Assembly: GCA_947650285.1 (NCBI GenBank) | Contig: CANTFL010000851.1 | Coordinates: forward strand, 186,001 to 250,000 | DNA: 64,000 nt | Origin: Hyaloperonospora brassicae | Lineage: Eukaryota; Oomycota; Peronosporomycetes; Peronosporales; Peronosporaceae | Reading direction: 5' to 3' | Shown: piece after piece, positions 40,464 to 50,990 of the stretch | How the letters are laid out: each line of letters begins with the position of its first letter | Position numbering within the stretch: position 1 is the first letter of the stretch | Program-made: the position numbers and the translations under genes | Notes under the pieces: generated by a model | The model's database searches: none | What the model saw: the letters and a program-made list of their open reading frames with translations, nothing else | What the model was told of the DNA's origin: nothing

Positions 40464-42023
40464 CTACGCCAAAAAGGCCGTGAACGCTTCGCTCTGAGAC
40501 GCTGCAGGATGCGCAGCGATGGCGTTGAGCAGGACCGAAAACTGCGTCTTGCGGTCCTCCAGCATCCTCGGGCTATTGCGCGCCTGTAAGAACGGCGCCT
40601 TGGGCAAAGCCGGGAGGTCTGTCATCTGCTTGGCCGAGAGCTGTGCGTGCAGAGCCTTAAACTCCGAGTAGCGCTTTGACACGTGCACGTCGTCCTTGCG
40701 AGCACCGCTGGCGTCCGAGCCCGTGTAGTTATAGAACGCGACGCCATTGTCGTCAAACGTCGTGTCCTCTGCTGTGAACGTGAGGACAGAGCTCTCAGCC
40801 GACTCGGCCTCGTGCACGAGTGCAGAAGTTGGGACTTCCTCCGACGTGTGACGCGCGTTCACCGGCGCGTCTGTCTCTACGGGAACGTCGACTGCAGACT
40901 TGGACGCCTCCGCTTCAGTGACAGACTCTGTCACTCCTGTCACCTCGTCCGGGTGTGCTCCAGCAGGGACTTGCTTCTCCTCGTTCGATAGAGAAGCAGT
41001 CTCCTCGGCTGCTGCTTTTGCTGCTGGAACCTCCTCGGCTAGAGCATCGTCGTTCAGCGAGAGAGCAGCCTCGTCGACTAAAGCTGCTGTAGTTGCTTCC
41101 GACGGCTTTTCGACCACTTCGACAACAGCTTCAGCAGCACGAGCGTCCTCTGTCTCAACACTCTCTGCACGAGCTATGACTGGTACCGCCTCCTCTGTCT
41201 CAACAGACTGTGCAGTAGCTTCAGTGGAAACAACGGCCTCTGTCTTCGCCACCTCTTCGACAGCGAAAGCAGCAGCAGCCGCAGCAACTTCCTCCGTCGT
41301 AGTAGACCCTTCGACACGTTCAGCTGCGACAACTTCCTTTGCCTCGACCGACTCCTCGACAGCATCAGCTGTGACAACTTCCTTTGCCTCGACCGACTCC
41401 TCGACAGCGTCAGCTGTGACAACTTCCTTTGCCTTTACCGACTCTTCCTCCACTGCAGCAGGGGCAGCCTCCTCGATCTCAACGCGCTCCTCGACAGCTG
41501 CAGCTGCGACCCCTTCCTCGGTCTTGACAGCCTCTTCCACAGCAGCAACAGCGACATCAGCGACTTCCTCTGCCTCAATCACTTCTTCAGGAGCTCTGAC
41601 ACAGACCAACTCCTTCGTCTCGATCCCTTTTTCCACAGCTTTCGCTTCCGCAGCAACTCCCTCAGCCTCAATCGCCTCTTCATCAGGTACAACAGTAGCA
41701 GCAGCAGCTTCTTCAGCCTGCAGGGGCTCTTCCTCAGCTACAGTAGCAGCAACAGCTTCCGGTTCCACTGTCTCTTTCGCAGCATCAACATCCGCTTCTT
41801 CTGCGACAGCTCCAAGTGGGACAGCGGCCGCAACGGGAAGCGCGTCATCGTCCGTCGACTTGACAGGAGCTTCGTCTTTGGAGCCATTTCCACGCTCAGG
41901 CACTGGCGTCTCCACTGTAGACGGGTGAACGCTCTCCCTGACGCCAATGGCTGTGGGCGAGTGCACTGCCTCGACGTCGTCCGTAGCAGCAGCAGCAGCG
42001 GATGTCGAGTGACTGCAGCCCAT
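40464..42023 (-). CDS. PX-domain protein with MGC start and long acidic arm (PX2)
   Basis: A 519-residue protein from MGCSHSTSAAAAA. Gly2 and Cys3 predict dual acylation. Residues about 40-410 are Glu/Ala/Val-rich with tandem 15-residue units (EESVEAKEVVTADAV type, three copies) and other degenerate repeats. The PX domain occupies about 422-519: VAFYNYTGSD, SKRYSEFKALHAQL (RYSEF at 451-455), LPALP (470-474), PFLQARNSPRMLEDRKTQF, NAIAAHPAASQSEAF. The C-terminus is closely similar to PX1 and PX3. The acidic arm could act as a spacer holding partners away from the membrane; this is inference. Confidence 0.88.
   Translation of the reverse strand: MGCSHSTSAAAAATDDVEAVHSPTAIGVRESVHPSTVETPVPERGNGSKDEAPVKSTDDDALPVAAAVPLGAVAEEADVDAAKETVEPEAVAATVAEEEPLQAEEAAAATVVPDEEAIEAEGVAAEAKAVEKGIETKELVCVRAPEEVIEAEEVADVAVAAVEEAVKTEEGVAAAAVEERVEIEEAAPAAVEEESVKAKEVVTADAVEESVEAKEVVTADAVEESVEAKEVVAAERVEGSTTTEEVAAAAAAFAVEEVAKTEAVVSTEATAQSVETEEAVPVIARAESVETEDARAAEAVVEVVEKPSEATTAALVDEAALSLNDDALAEEVPAAKAAAEETASLSNEEKQVPAGAHPDEVTGVTESVTEAEASKSAVDVPVETDAPVNARHTSEEVPTSALVHEAESAESSVLTFTAEDTTFDDNGVAFYNYTGSDASGARKDDVHVSKRYSEFKALHAQLSAKQMTDLPALPKAPFLQARNSPRMLEDRKTQFSVLLNAIAAHPAASQSEAFTAFLA
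41315..41450 (-). repeat. three 45-bp tandem repeats inside PX2
   Basis: Three tandem 45-bp units, near-identical in DNA, encode EESVEAKEVVTADAV. Confidence 0.85.
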
Positions 42024-42690
42024 TCGAAGAGCTCACGGAATCCACACAAAGTCTCGGCCGCGCTCAAGGGGTTTTGACCGAGCGAATTGAATAATGATGA
42101 GCCGCACAAAATGGACAGTCGGTCGGTCGGTCGGTCGGTCAATCGGTCGGTCAATCGGTCAGTAAGTCGCTCAGTAAGTCGCTCGCTCACTCGGTCTCTT
42201 GCCAAAGGGTCCGAGCGCTCTCTTTGCACCTACACACCTGGTAGACAGCGAACACGCGAGCGGCGGCAGAGACTTCATACATAAACGCGAATCTCCATAC
42301 AGAGACGTAGTACAGAGGTGGGCGGGCGGGGGGGCGAGTTTACCGCGTCGTCTGTCAAAGGCATGTGCTAAAAGAGGAGGTGAATGACCGCATTACATCC
42401 AAACACGGCCCAGCGACATGTGGTGGCCGCCCGCCCGCCCGAGCACGACCAGGTCAGATGAGCTTCTCGTCTGCTCGTCGACAGGACAATCGATAAGTCG
42501 ATCGATCAGTTGATCTCTCGGCCCCACCTGCTGCTGTCCAAACTGTCGAGCGCTGTTACTGCTGTTGTTGCTGTTGTTGCTGCTACTGCTGTTCTGGCGG
42601 CGAAAGGGATCAACGCGACGTCTCATAGGGTACAACATGTCGCTCCGGTCCAAGGGGGAGCGTAGAATACAACAGACCTTCGGGTCTGCT
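42024..42690. other. intergenic with (GGTC)n and CTG-type repeats
   Basis: A (GGTC)n/(AGTC)n tract spans about 42,117-42,200, just upstream of the PX2 start. A (GTT/GCT)n tract lies near 42,556-42,595. Confidence 0.7.
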
Positions 42691-43500
42691 CTAGGCCAAA
42701 AAGGCCGTGAACGAAGCGCTGGTGGACGCGTCTGGGTGCTGGGCGATCGCGTTGAGCATCTGGACGAACGCTGCCTCGCGATGGCGCAAGAGCGTCTTGT
42801 CATTGCGGCCTTGCAGGAACGACGCGCCCGGGAGACGCGGCAGTTCAATTGCGGTCATGACTTTGGTCATCTCGGCGTGCAGGAGCTTAAACTCCGAGTA
42901 CCGTTTGGTCAGCAGCACCTCGTCGCCCTCGGCAGTGGACCCAGAGATGTTGTAATACGCGACGCCGACTGTAAAGCTGATGGTCTCGGCGACAAACGTC
43001 CAGACAGGTGGAGACGCACTTGCGCTCGTCACGACGGCCTTTTCGCGCTCAAGAAGCGACGTGTGGTCCTGTGGTACTGCCACCTCCTGCTCGACAGTGG
43101 TCTCAGACGCGACGAGTGGTTCTGTGTCAGTTCCAACGACCCCAACAGGTGTTGCGTCGTCTTGCACTGGCACTGTAGTAGCAACAGGCAGCAACGCGTT
43201 CGTGACATTGGGTTCTGGACCAGTCTCTGCATGTGCCTGTTGTTGTTTTGCTTTGGTCAGTGCCTCGTCTCCTTCGTGAGCTGGGGCTGCTACGGGGGAT
43301 GTAATCGCGACCTCTGGTCCGTGTGCGACGACAGTCCGATCGTCATGCTTCTCGACGGGTGGGACGCTCTTGCTCATCTCATCGGCAACGATCTCACTAT
43401 TGACAATGTCCATCGACGTCTTGCCGCTCGCATCGATCGCCGGGGGCTCTGTCCTCTTTCCTTCGATGACGTCGCTCGTTTTCGAGTGCTGGCAGCCCAT
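42691..43500 (-). CDS. PX-domain protein with MGC start (PX1)
   Basis: A 269-residue protein. The ATG at 43,500 (MGCQHSKTSD) is preferred to the in-frame ATG at 43,569, because it gives the MGC acylation start shared by PX2 to PX5. Residues 10-165 are a variable acidic/Thr-Val-rich linker. The PX domain spans about 165-269: VGVAYYNISGS, TKRYSEFKLLHAEM (RYSEF at 200-204), LPRLP (220-224), SFLQGRNDKTLLRHREAAF (FLQGR at 228-232), LNAIAQHPDASTSASF. All basic residues expected for phosphoinositide contact are present. It is the first gene of the run and diverges from RPL31. Confidence 0.88.
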   Translation of the reverse strand: MGCQHSKTSDVIEGKRTEPPAIDASGKTSMDIVNSEIVADEMSKSVPPVEKHDDRTVVAHGPEVAITSPVAAPAHEGDEALTKAKQQQAHAETGPEPNVTNALLPVATTVPVQDDATPVGVVGTDTEPLVASETTVEQEVAVPQDHTSLLEREKAVVTSASASPPVWTFVAETISFTVGVAYYNISGSTAEGDEVLLTKRYSEFKLLHAEMTKVMTAIELPRLPGASFLQGRNDKTLLRHREAAFVQMLNAIAQHPDASTSASFTAFLA

Positions 43501-43702
43501 GTTCAAGTGGAGTTGTGGTAGAAGAAGAGTGTCGGAGGACGACAGTGGAAAAGCTGGAATGAGTCTCAATTGGAAGAAGACGACCGCACATACCGTGGAC
43601 TGTCCTCAGGTATAACTGCAGCCCACCGCGACAAGTCGGGACGGAGGCGGCACCGGGAGACCATCAGCGACAGTAGACGGACCGTTTTGATCCCCTGAGC
43701 CG

Positions 43703-43969
43703 TTACTTTCGCCTCGCGGTAACAGCGCTTTTCCTCTCTTTCTCTCTCTCTCTCTCTGTGCCTCTCTGTGGGTAAAAGACCTCTCGACACAGTGCTACCA
43801 CCGACTCGCGTTTCTGCTGCTCGCTTAACAGTCGCCGCGGGTCGTTTTCGCAGGAACGTAACTGCAACAAGTAGCGCTGGAGTAGCTGTCTGTACCGTTT
43901 TATTTTGGCCTGCAAGAACGAGCGCCGAAGAAGCTCACGGGCCCGAGTTTCGAGCGTGGCGGCTGTCAC
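43703..43969 (-). CDS. possible small basic helical protein
   Basis: An 88-codon frame upstream of PX1. Residues 1-65 look like amphipathic helices rich in Arg and Leu (LETRARELLRRSFLQAKIKRYRQLLQRYLLQL); the tail is low-complexity Arg/Glu from a GA repeat. It is more protein-like than other frames here, but no family is recognised and it may be chance or part of the PX1 5' region. Confidence 0.25.
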   Translation of the reverse strand: MTAATLETRARELLRRSFLQAKIKRYRQLLQRYLLQLRSCENDPRRLLSEQQKRESVVALCREVFYPQRGTEREREKERKSAVTARRK

Positions 43970-44611
43970 GGAGACTCCTCACTGCGCGCGTGGAAGGAGC
44001 TGTCGTTGAAGATCAACTTGGCTTTTCTGAGAGGAATCGAGCGAAATCGAGAGAGAGAAAGAGGTGGAGCAAAGTTACGAAGGAGCGTGTCGACGACCGA
44101 TACGAACGAGTTCTTTGCTGTCGAACAGTGTGGCTGAGCGGATAGAGACCACAAGATCGCTGCTCTCTGTGCTGACCTTCTGCTTTGACGTTTCTCTTTT
44201 GTCAGAAGCTGACCGCACAGCTCGACATGTACGTCCACGTCGAAGCTTCGTCCGTTACTGCGTTGCACCCTTCGTCGCACTACCACTCTATGACGCAATG
44301 ACTGATCGTCTACACGTACTTGTCATACGCGCTGTGCCCCCTCGAGACCCGAGATGGCTACAGAAAAGCGAGAAACAAAACGCACCTAGTCGTGGCTGAA
44401 AAAGGCCATCGAACGCGCAGACGGCTACTCGTACTTACGTGCGGTCGGATTCCACACCATTGGAGCAGTACCATATCGGCGGTACAGACGCACCGGTACC
44501 TGTTCGGTATTCAGCTGAATCGGGTGGCTGGCCTTGTCCCTATCGCACGTACTTACGCAAGGCTCGGCCCAGCTACATTTGGGAAAAGCGAGCTCGTCAA
44601 GAACACTCACG

Positions 44612-45187
44612 ATGGTCAAGGAGATCAAGACGCGCACGACGAAGCGCGCGCCGGACGTTGTGGCTCGTGACTACACCATTAACCTGCACAAGCGTCTTCA
44701 CAAATGGTACGTTTTTCAGCCACAACGAAAGACTGGGTGATTCGCTGTTCCTTGTCGCTATTTGGAGTTGTGTCCATTATGCTTTCGATGATCGCTAGGA
44801 CTCGATGCGTCGTAGCTCCTGTCGTTCTGGAGATTAGCTCGAGTGTAGTTATGTTTGACGTTCAGTTGGGACACTTGTTTATGTTTTGCTGACTTGCGTG
44901 TTGTATTGACTGTCGACAGTGTGTTTAAGAAAAAAGCGGCCCGTGCCGTGCGTGCCATCAAGAAGTTTGCAGTGAAGGCCATGAAGACGGAAGACGTGCG
45001 GATCGACTCGAAGCTCAACAAGTTTATCTGGTCCAAGGGTGTGCGCAACGTGCCCTACCGCGTGCGTGTGCGTCTGTCGCGCAAGCGCAACGACGACGAG
45101 GACGCCAAGGAGAAGCTCTACACGCTGGTGCAGCACGTGCAGGTGGCGAGTTTCAAGGGGCTGCAGAACGACACGGTGGACGAGTAA
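44612..45187 (+). CDS. RPL31: 60S ribosomal protein L31 (eL31)
   Basis: Two exons, 44,612-44,706 and 44,920-45,187, separated by a 213-bp intron (GTACGT ... CGACAG); the split codon is TG/T (Cys). The product is 120 residues: [93 protein letters not shown]. This matches eL31 along its whole length. It is a structural protein near the polypeptide exit tunnel of the large subunit. It is transcribed away from PX1; the shared region between them is about 1.1 kb. Confidence 0.97.
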
Positions 45188-45949
45188 TTGCCGCCGCAAG
45201 AGCAGGAGCGCAAGGTGCCAGGCCTTCCTCTGGCGTGCCAAGTGGCGACTTGAGGTGCTGCCGCGAGGAAGAGAGAGCCGTTTAGTGTGGACTTTGTTCT
45301 TGTTGGCCACGAGGAGGAAGGAGTTTGTACGGAGCTTCTGGAGTGTTAATGCAAGCCGATCCCATTTGCAGTTTCCCAGTCGTGCTGTCGATCTGTCGTC
45401 TATAGAGGAGGAGCGATTGTGATTGTTGTGGTCTCGTGGTATGATGATGTCAGTCTGTGTTGATGTCGTTCTCCGCTGTCGCGTGCTGTCGTTCGCCGCT
45501 ACGCTGTCTCAGCTACTGAAATCTTCAGTTGGTACATCGCACACATCCTGTGCTGTGTATCATGTATTCGCCTAAAACCGTCTTCATTTTTCTCCCTTTT
45601 TCTCCTTCTCTTTTGCTTAACGTATGGATCGCGACATCACACACTGGTGCACAAGTGTTTGCAAGATGGTGGCCGTGAGACCGATCGATCAAGTGGTCAG
45701 GCAGCCGGTGAGTCACTTAGGCAGCCAGCGAGGCAGGCAGGCCGCCAGTCAGTCTGCAACATATGCAGCTTCGCGCCGCCTGCATTCATTCAACATACAA
45801 CCGACTGACCGACCGACCGACCGACCGACCAACCAACCGAGTGACCGACCGATTGACCGATCGACTGACCGCCCGCCTGACCGCCCACCCCGCGTCCTCA
45901 ATTCCGTGGCCGGGTCTAATCTCTTCCCCTGTCCCGAAAAAAAAGGTCC
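45188..45949. other. intergenic with (ACCG)n tetranucleotide tract
   Basis: Between convergent RPL31 and DnaJ. A (GACC)n/(AACC)n tract covers about 45,800-45,890, preceded by GGCAGCCA-type repeats near 45,700-45,750. No supported gene, although frames are open across the repeat. Confidence 0.7.
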
Positions 45950-47215
45950 CTACTGCTGCTGGCACTGCACGCGCTGGCCGCCGCCACGCTCCTCGTCCGA
46001 GTCGTACGCTTCGCGCTGCTGCTGCTCGGCCTTGGCCGCTTCCGCGTCAAACTCCGACAGAAAACACTCTTCGGCTTCTGCCACCGGCACGACCGGCATG
46101 GGCGCGGGCAACGTGCTCTTGAGCACGCTCAGCTGCTTCTCCGACAAGCTGCCGCTCTCGGGGAACTGCACCTTGAACAGAATGACGAGCTGGCCCTTGA
46201 CAAACGGGTTGCCGTGCGTCGGCATGCCCTCGCCGTGCACCGACTTGAACTGGTTGGGCTTAATGATCTCGCCCGGCCGCGTCTTGATATGCAGCACGCG
46301 GCCGTCCAAGTGCTCGACCAGCATCTCAAAGCCGCACAGCGCTTCAACGAGACTCACCTTCTTTTCCATAATCAGATTGCTGGCTTTCCGCTGGAACGTC
46401 GCGTGGTCCTTCTCTTGCACGACAAAGATAATGTCGCCCGGGACGGTCCCCGGCGCCTGGTCGGCCTCGCCGGCAAACGTAATACGCTGTCCGTTGCGCA
46501 TGCCCTTCTCAATGTGCACCTCGAGCACCTTGCGCTCCTTCGTCACCTTCTTGCCCTTGCACGCCTTGCAGCGGTCGCTCTCGCGGATGCTCTTGCCCTG
46601 GCCGCGGCAGTCGGGGCACACGCTCTGCATCTGCTGCACCATCCCGGGCGCAATGTGCCGCAGCTGCACGCGCATGCCGCGCCCCTGGCACGAGTCGCAC
46701 GTCTTCTCAGCGCCTTCTGCGCCGCCGCGGCCGTCGCAGCGGCTGCAGAGCACGTCGCGGTTCACCGCGAGCTTCACCGTCTTGCCATTGTACAGGTCTT
46801 CGAGCGAGACCTTGAGCGGGTGCGTGAGGTCTTCGCCCTTCTGCGGCCCGCGCGGTTTGCGCCCGCCCTGGCCGCGGAAAAACTGACTAAATAGATCGCT
46901 CGCGTCGCCGCCGGCCGCGCCGTTCTGCAGTCCTTCTTCGCCGTACTGGTCGTAGAGCTCGCGCTTCTCCTGGTCCGACAGCACTTCGTAGGCGACCGTG
47001 ATGGTCTTGAACAGCTCGGGGTCGCCGCCCTTGTCCGGGTGGTTCTTGAGCGCGAGCTTGCGGTAGGCCTTCTTGATCTCGGCCGTCGTGGCGGTCTTGG
47101 GCACGCCCAGCGCGTCGTAGAACTTGCTGTTGTCGACGGGTTTCGACGGCGCGCCGCCGCCGCCGCTGCCGTCGAAGCCGCCGCCAAAGAAACTTTCAAA
47201 CCCGCCGCCAAACAT
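45950..47215 (-). CDS. DNAJA: type I Hsp40/DnaJ co-chaperone (DNAJA/Ydj1 type), predicted farnesylated
   Basis: A 421-residue protein. Residues about 29-92 are the J domain with HPD at 59-61. A Gly-rich linker follows. The zinc-binding domain (157-223) has four CxxCxGx[GK] repeats: [32 protein letters not shown]. Two beta-barrel substrate domains follow ([35 protein letters not shown]). The C-terminus is CQQQ with the cysteine at 418, a CaaX-like box resembling the farnesylated ends of type I DnaJs in plants and animals. It stimulates Hsp70 ATPase and delivers clients in the cytosol, with a membrane-bound pool. Two heat-shock-element matches lie 360-480 bp upstream. Confidence 0.96.
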   Translation of the reverse strand: MFGGGFESFFGGGFDGSGGGGAPSKPVDNSKFYDALGVPKTATTAEIKKAYRKLALKNHPDKGGDPELFKTITVAYEVLSDQEKRELYDQYGEEGLQNGAAGGDASDLFSQFFRGQGGRKPRGPQKGEDLTHPLKVSLEDLYNGKTVKLAVNRDVLCSRCDGRGGAEGAEKTCDSCQGRGMRVQLRHIAPGMVQQMQSVCPDCRGQGKSIRESDRCKACKGKKVTKERKVLEVHIEKGMRNGQRITFAGEADQAPGTVPGDIIFVVQEKDHATFQRKASNLIMEKKVSLVEALCGFEMLVEHLDGRVLHIKTRPGEIIKPNQFKSVHGEGMPTHGNPFVKGQLVILFKVQFPESGSLSEKQLSVLKSTLPAPMPVVPVAEAEECFLSEFDAEAAKAEQQQREAYDSDEERGGGQRVQCQQQ

Positions 47216-47576
47216 CTCGGGCCTTTCTCAGTCGCGCGAGTGGGGAAATGCGGAATGGCGAGAAGGGGCAAAGGAAACGACTGGCGTTTGCTCGAGTTGC
47301 TGGGACGGTCTCTAACACTGGACCGCGAGAGAGTGAGTGCGCACTGCTGGGCTGCGACTGCGACTACTACTGCTACTAAAAAGACGGCAACTTTCGGTTG
47401 CGCGGGCGGGTTGCGGGTTGCTGGTTGCGGTTGTTGTTTCCTTTTTTTCTTTCGTATGTGTGGACGCCGCGGGGTCGAGACTGGCTGGCTGAGGGGGCGA
47501 TGGCGCTGGATGTGTGTGTGGCGCACACGAGGAAAACGAAAAGATCCGGGGCATACAAGAACGCAGAGAAAACGTC

Positions 47577-47589
47577 TTCTCGAAGGTTC
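47577..47589 (-). promoter_or_regulatory. three-unit heat-shock element upstream of DnaJ
   Basis: TTCTCGAAGGTTC fits TTCnnGAAnnTTC exactly, the canonical binding site for a heat-shock-factor trimer. It lies about 360 bp before the DnaJ ATG. Confidence 0.6.
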
Positions 47590-47600
47590 TGTCAAGCGAG

Positions 47601-47640
47601 ACGCGACCGACCGACCGGACCGACCGACCGGCAAACGGTG
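47601..47640. repeat. short (GACC)n tract
   Basis: GACCGACCGACCGGACCGACC-type tetranucleotide repeat in the DnaJ upstream region, the same motif as the tracts at 22.9, 42.1 and 45.8 kb. Confidence 0.7.
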
Positions 47641-47683
47641 TCCATCGCGAGCCATCGACGACGTTCAGGAGAACGCGCGACGG

Positions 47684-47691
47684 TTCTAGAA
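47684..47691 (-). promoter_or_regulatory. second heat-shock-element half (TTCTAGAA)
   Basis: The palindrome TTCTAGAA gives TTCnnGAA, about 470 bp upstream of DnaJ. It adds to the trimeric site, but alone could be chance. Confidence 0.4.
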
Positions 47692-48535
47692 CCAACGAGC
47701 GCCCCCGTCCACTCTCGTTGTGGCACAGACATTCACCAGAATAAAATAAGTACGAGCGCTGTATGCGCTCAATAGCGAACATGTACCGCGAGTGAGTGCG
47801 ACCAAGTACAACACCCGTAGTGACAAAAGGGGACCAACAGAGACCCCATGCGGTCCTACATGATGCAAATCTTCATCTAGACGTGGCCATCAACTACGTC
47901 ACGACGTCACGAGCTTCCCAACGAAGCTATCCGTCATTGAAAAATCACGGCAGTCCGTTCCCCCATAGAGCAGTGCCGTGGTGGGTCAACCAGCTGCTTG
48001 TGCTTTGCCAAAAAAGTGCGGTGACCAGCGCGTCCGCGTCGTCGATTCGTTTTGCAGTACGAGCGCGCGCGCATCAACTCAAATATTTCGCCGTGAACGG
48101 CTCGTGTAGGATTTGAGCTCACTCGACTTTTGGTTGGTCGTTGCTGACTTTGCCGAGCAGCCGCTGGGTTGCCGATACATGCAGCACGAGACGAGCACGA
48201 CCGCTTCGGTACGGTTTTAGCGACGAAGTAGCCGCTTTCTTGTGTGCAAATACCGGTCTTTTCATACAGATTACCGATCGAATTAACTTTGAGAGATCGT
48301 TGCAGATGTAATCAACACAGAGGATCCTAAAATAAAGCAACACGAAACCTGACCTATAATGATGAAATTAACTCGAGGCTGCTGGCGTCCTGGAAAGCCG
48401 CTACGAAGCTGCTGAACGGGTTGGCGTTCATCCATTCGTACGTCTCCAATTGCATGCAATGACGCTGCAAATGAGCAGAAGATGATAACGCCGTGGCGCG
48501 CCGCCAATCTGCCAGCCAGTCCTCATCCTGCCTTG
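47692..48535. other. intergenic
   Basis: Between the DnaJ 5' region and the cyclin 3' end. Short frames only. Confidence 0.5.
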
Positions 48536-50551
48536 TTAGGAAGGCTTGTATTGAGGAAACGAGTCCGTCAACCGGCTCTTGCTGCAGGCTGGAATGCTGC
48601 TGGCCTTATGGAACTTGTCCGCCAAGTACTTCTCGCTCACAGCTTTTGCTTTATCGCGCTGGGAGTCAACCACCTCAGACTCGATCGAGTGGAGACGGTG
48701 GAGCTCCTCGATGCAGTCCTGAATATCTACAGGATTGTACTTGGTCACATGGTGCAATGTAGGAGTCCACGCCTCTGTCTCGCTCGTAGTGACACGAGCG
48801 AGGTATACAGCAGACGCCACCAGCTTCGACGGCTTGTACCGTACCATGTGGTAGTACAACAGTGCAAAGTCACACAGGTACTACAACCAAACAACAAACA
48901 CGCACAACACAAGTCAGATGACATCATTCGATCCACACGCAACATTCATTTTACATGCGCACCGACACAAATGACCGCTGTTTGGCCGTTGCACACCCTG
49001 CTTCCATGTAGCGATGCAGGAAACCATAGCACGTGGTCGATGCGATGCGGTATTCTAGTGCGCGGAGCACTTGTGCTTCCATATCAAGCATCTGTCCACA
49101 TTCCAGCACTCAACACGTAGCACACACACACAAAAGCGACAACGGAGTGTCGTTCACAGCCTGCGTACCTCGTCTGCAGTGTACGTCTGGTCGGATATGT
49201 AAACGAAATCCTCGACGTTCGGACCGTAGACTTCGTCAAACTTTGCGGCGATCATCATGCACGCGCACCCAAGCAGCTGGAACTGCTTGCGATTGATCCG
49301 AATCTTCTTGAGACAGCGATCCACCAAGTTCACCTACGATAACGACATAACAAACGTCAGAGAAAGCATCGCCGAAGTAAAGAATGCTTAGGAAGGCTAC
49401 GCACAGCCTTGTGAAACGTCTGCGAGTCCAGCTTGTACTCCTCGCCGACCTCGACAAGCCAATCAATCAGGATTGTCCGCATCTTCTCGTTTATGTCCGT
49501 TTGGACCGTACCAATGTAATCCGCTTCGGGCAAGTACTTCACTTCGTGTTTCCGGTAGTACCTGTCCAGCTCCCGCACTAACTTTGCCTGATGTGAGCTC
49601 GTCGTTGTAGACGGAGCGTCGATATCACGGACAGTCGCAGCGTACGTGTCCTTGTCGAAACACGAACTCTTGTGGTCGTACGTAAAAGTATACGGTCGAG
49701 GCGCATACTCGTCGCGTCGCTCAGCAATAGCGATTGCAGCAGTCGTGGCAGCAGTCGTGGCAGCAGTCGTCGACGTAGTTGTGTCTCCCCCACACTGTCG
49801 ATCAACCTGAACCACCTGCGTCTGTTCGTCCCGTCCCCCCTCACTCGTCTCCACCTCCTCATCAGTCAAAGTCTTTCTGTCCTCATCGTTTCCAGCATCC
49901 ACAACAGCTTCCGTCTTGTCATGAACCACCTACACCACACACGACCCAGAGCACCGCACTATCCAATCAGCACCATCCACTCATTGCAACTTCACCATAC
50001 CAACACCAAAAGTAACACGAGCAATAACAACAATAACAACAAAAGCATCGCACACGCCCCACCTTCCTGTCCGTTTCTTGCTCCTCCTGAATCGCCACCG
50101 CCTCCTTCGCCACCGCTTCGTCCGTCCTCTCCTTCACCTTCACAACAGCAGCCGCTTGGAACGACAACATGCTCGTCTGGACCTTGGAATGCCCCGTCTG
50201 CGTCTCATTGCCCTCTACTTTCCGCTTCTTTGCGCGCAACGCGTCCGTCTTTTTGCTCCCATTGACGCGTTTGTTCGTCTTCTGGCCAGTAGTCGACGCC
50301 CCAGAGCTCTTGCGCGTCGAGAGACCCGTCGCAGTCGTCGACCGACGGCGCGTCGACGCGCGTGGCGCCTGTGGCTTGGGCTTTGCTGCCTCTTCTGCTG
50401 CGCTGGTCTCCTTCTTGACGAGGCTCGCGCGGCGCTGCGACGCGTCCTGCGGCTGCAACGCCGTCTTACTGTTGTTGCTGATGTCCTGCAGCGCCCCGCG
50501 CTTGCGCTTGCGCGAGGCGTCGGCTGCTCCGCTCGTCCGCGTGCGGTCCAT
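48536..50551 (-). CDS. CCNA: G2/mitotic cyclin, A type
   Basis: Five exons on the minus strand: 50,063-50,551; 49,405-49,929; 49,169-49,333; 48,963-49,091; 48,536-48,880. Every junction is GT-AG, phase 0, with introns of 133, 71, 77 and 82 bp; the product is 550 residues. A destruction box, RGALQDISN, is at residues 18-26, followed by a basic disordered arm. The cyclin box begins MRTILIDWLVEVGEEYKL (about 313-330), the A-type signature, then VNLVDRCLKKIRINRKQFQLLGC, AAKFDEVYGPNVEDFVYISD and MEAQVLRALEYRI. Exon 5 holds the second cyclin fold (DFALLYYHMVRYKPSKLVASAVYLAR). It activates a cyclin-dependent kinase in S/G2/M and is destroyed through APC/C. A versus B rests on the box signature. Confidence 0.93.
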
Positions 50552-50990
50552 CGGCTGCGTGTGCGGGTGTTGTCTTGCTACTGCTACTGCTCGCTGCGCG
50601 GGCTCCAGGGCGAGACAAAAGAGGACGGGCGCGCGGCGTGGTGGGCGACGGAGTGTTACTTCAGTGGCTCGAAAGTCGGAAATCTTGTTGCGTTGTGCCG
50701 CGAAGGTACCGATGGAACTCAGAGCCGCGAATCAGATGCGAAAAAGGGCTGGGAAAAGTAACGCGGGGATAAGTACGCACGAAAGTGCACTTCCAGCTGA
50801 TAGACGACGATAGTGCGCAACGGAAAGGAGTCTGTGGTACACAACTGCGATGTGCGGCCAACACCATTGGAGAGAGAGGGACGTAGCACGTAGTAAAGTG
50901 GAACAGGAGGAGGAAAACACGCTCGAAAGGGTGATAGATGCACGCAAAAGGCAGTTACTGCGAATGAGTTTGAGTCCTATCAAGTAGACG
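50552..50990. promoter_or_regulatory. 5' flank of cyclin A with candidate initiator
   Basis: On the minus strand ACTCATTCGCAGTAAC (about 50,956-50,971) resembles the oomycete initiator (TCATTYYNCA...). It lies about 400 bp before the cyclin ATG. The sequence turns AT-rich just beyond 50,990. Confidence 0.35.

Noticed and set aside
40900..41928. 342-codon Ser/Thr/Ala-rich plus-strand ORF
   Set aside because: Shadow of the acidic arm of PX2; no start context or domain.
45624..46886. 420-codon plus-strand ORF
   Set aside because: Runs through the GACC repeat and then opposite DnaJ; a shadow frame.
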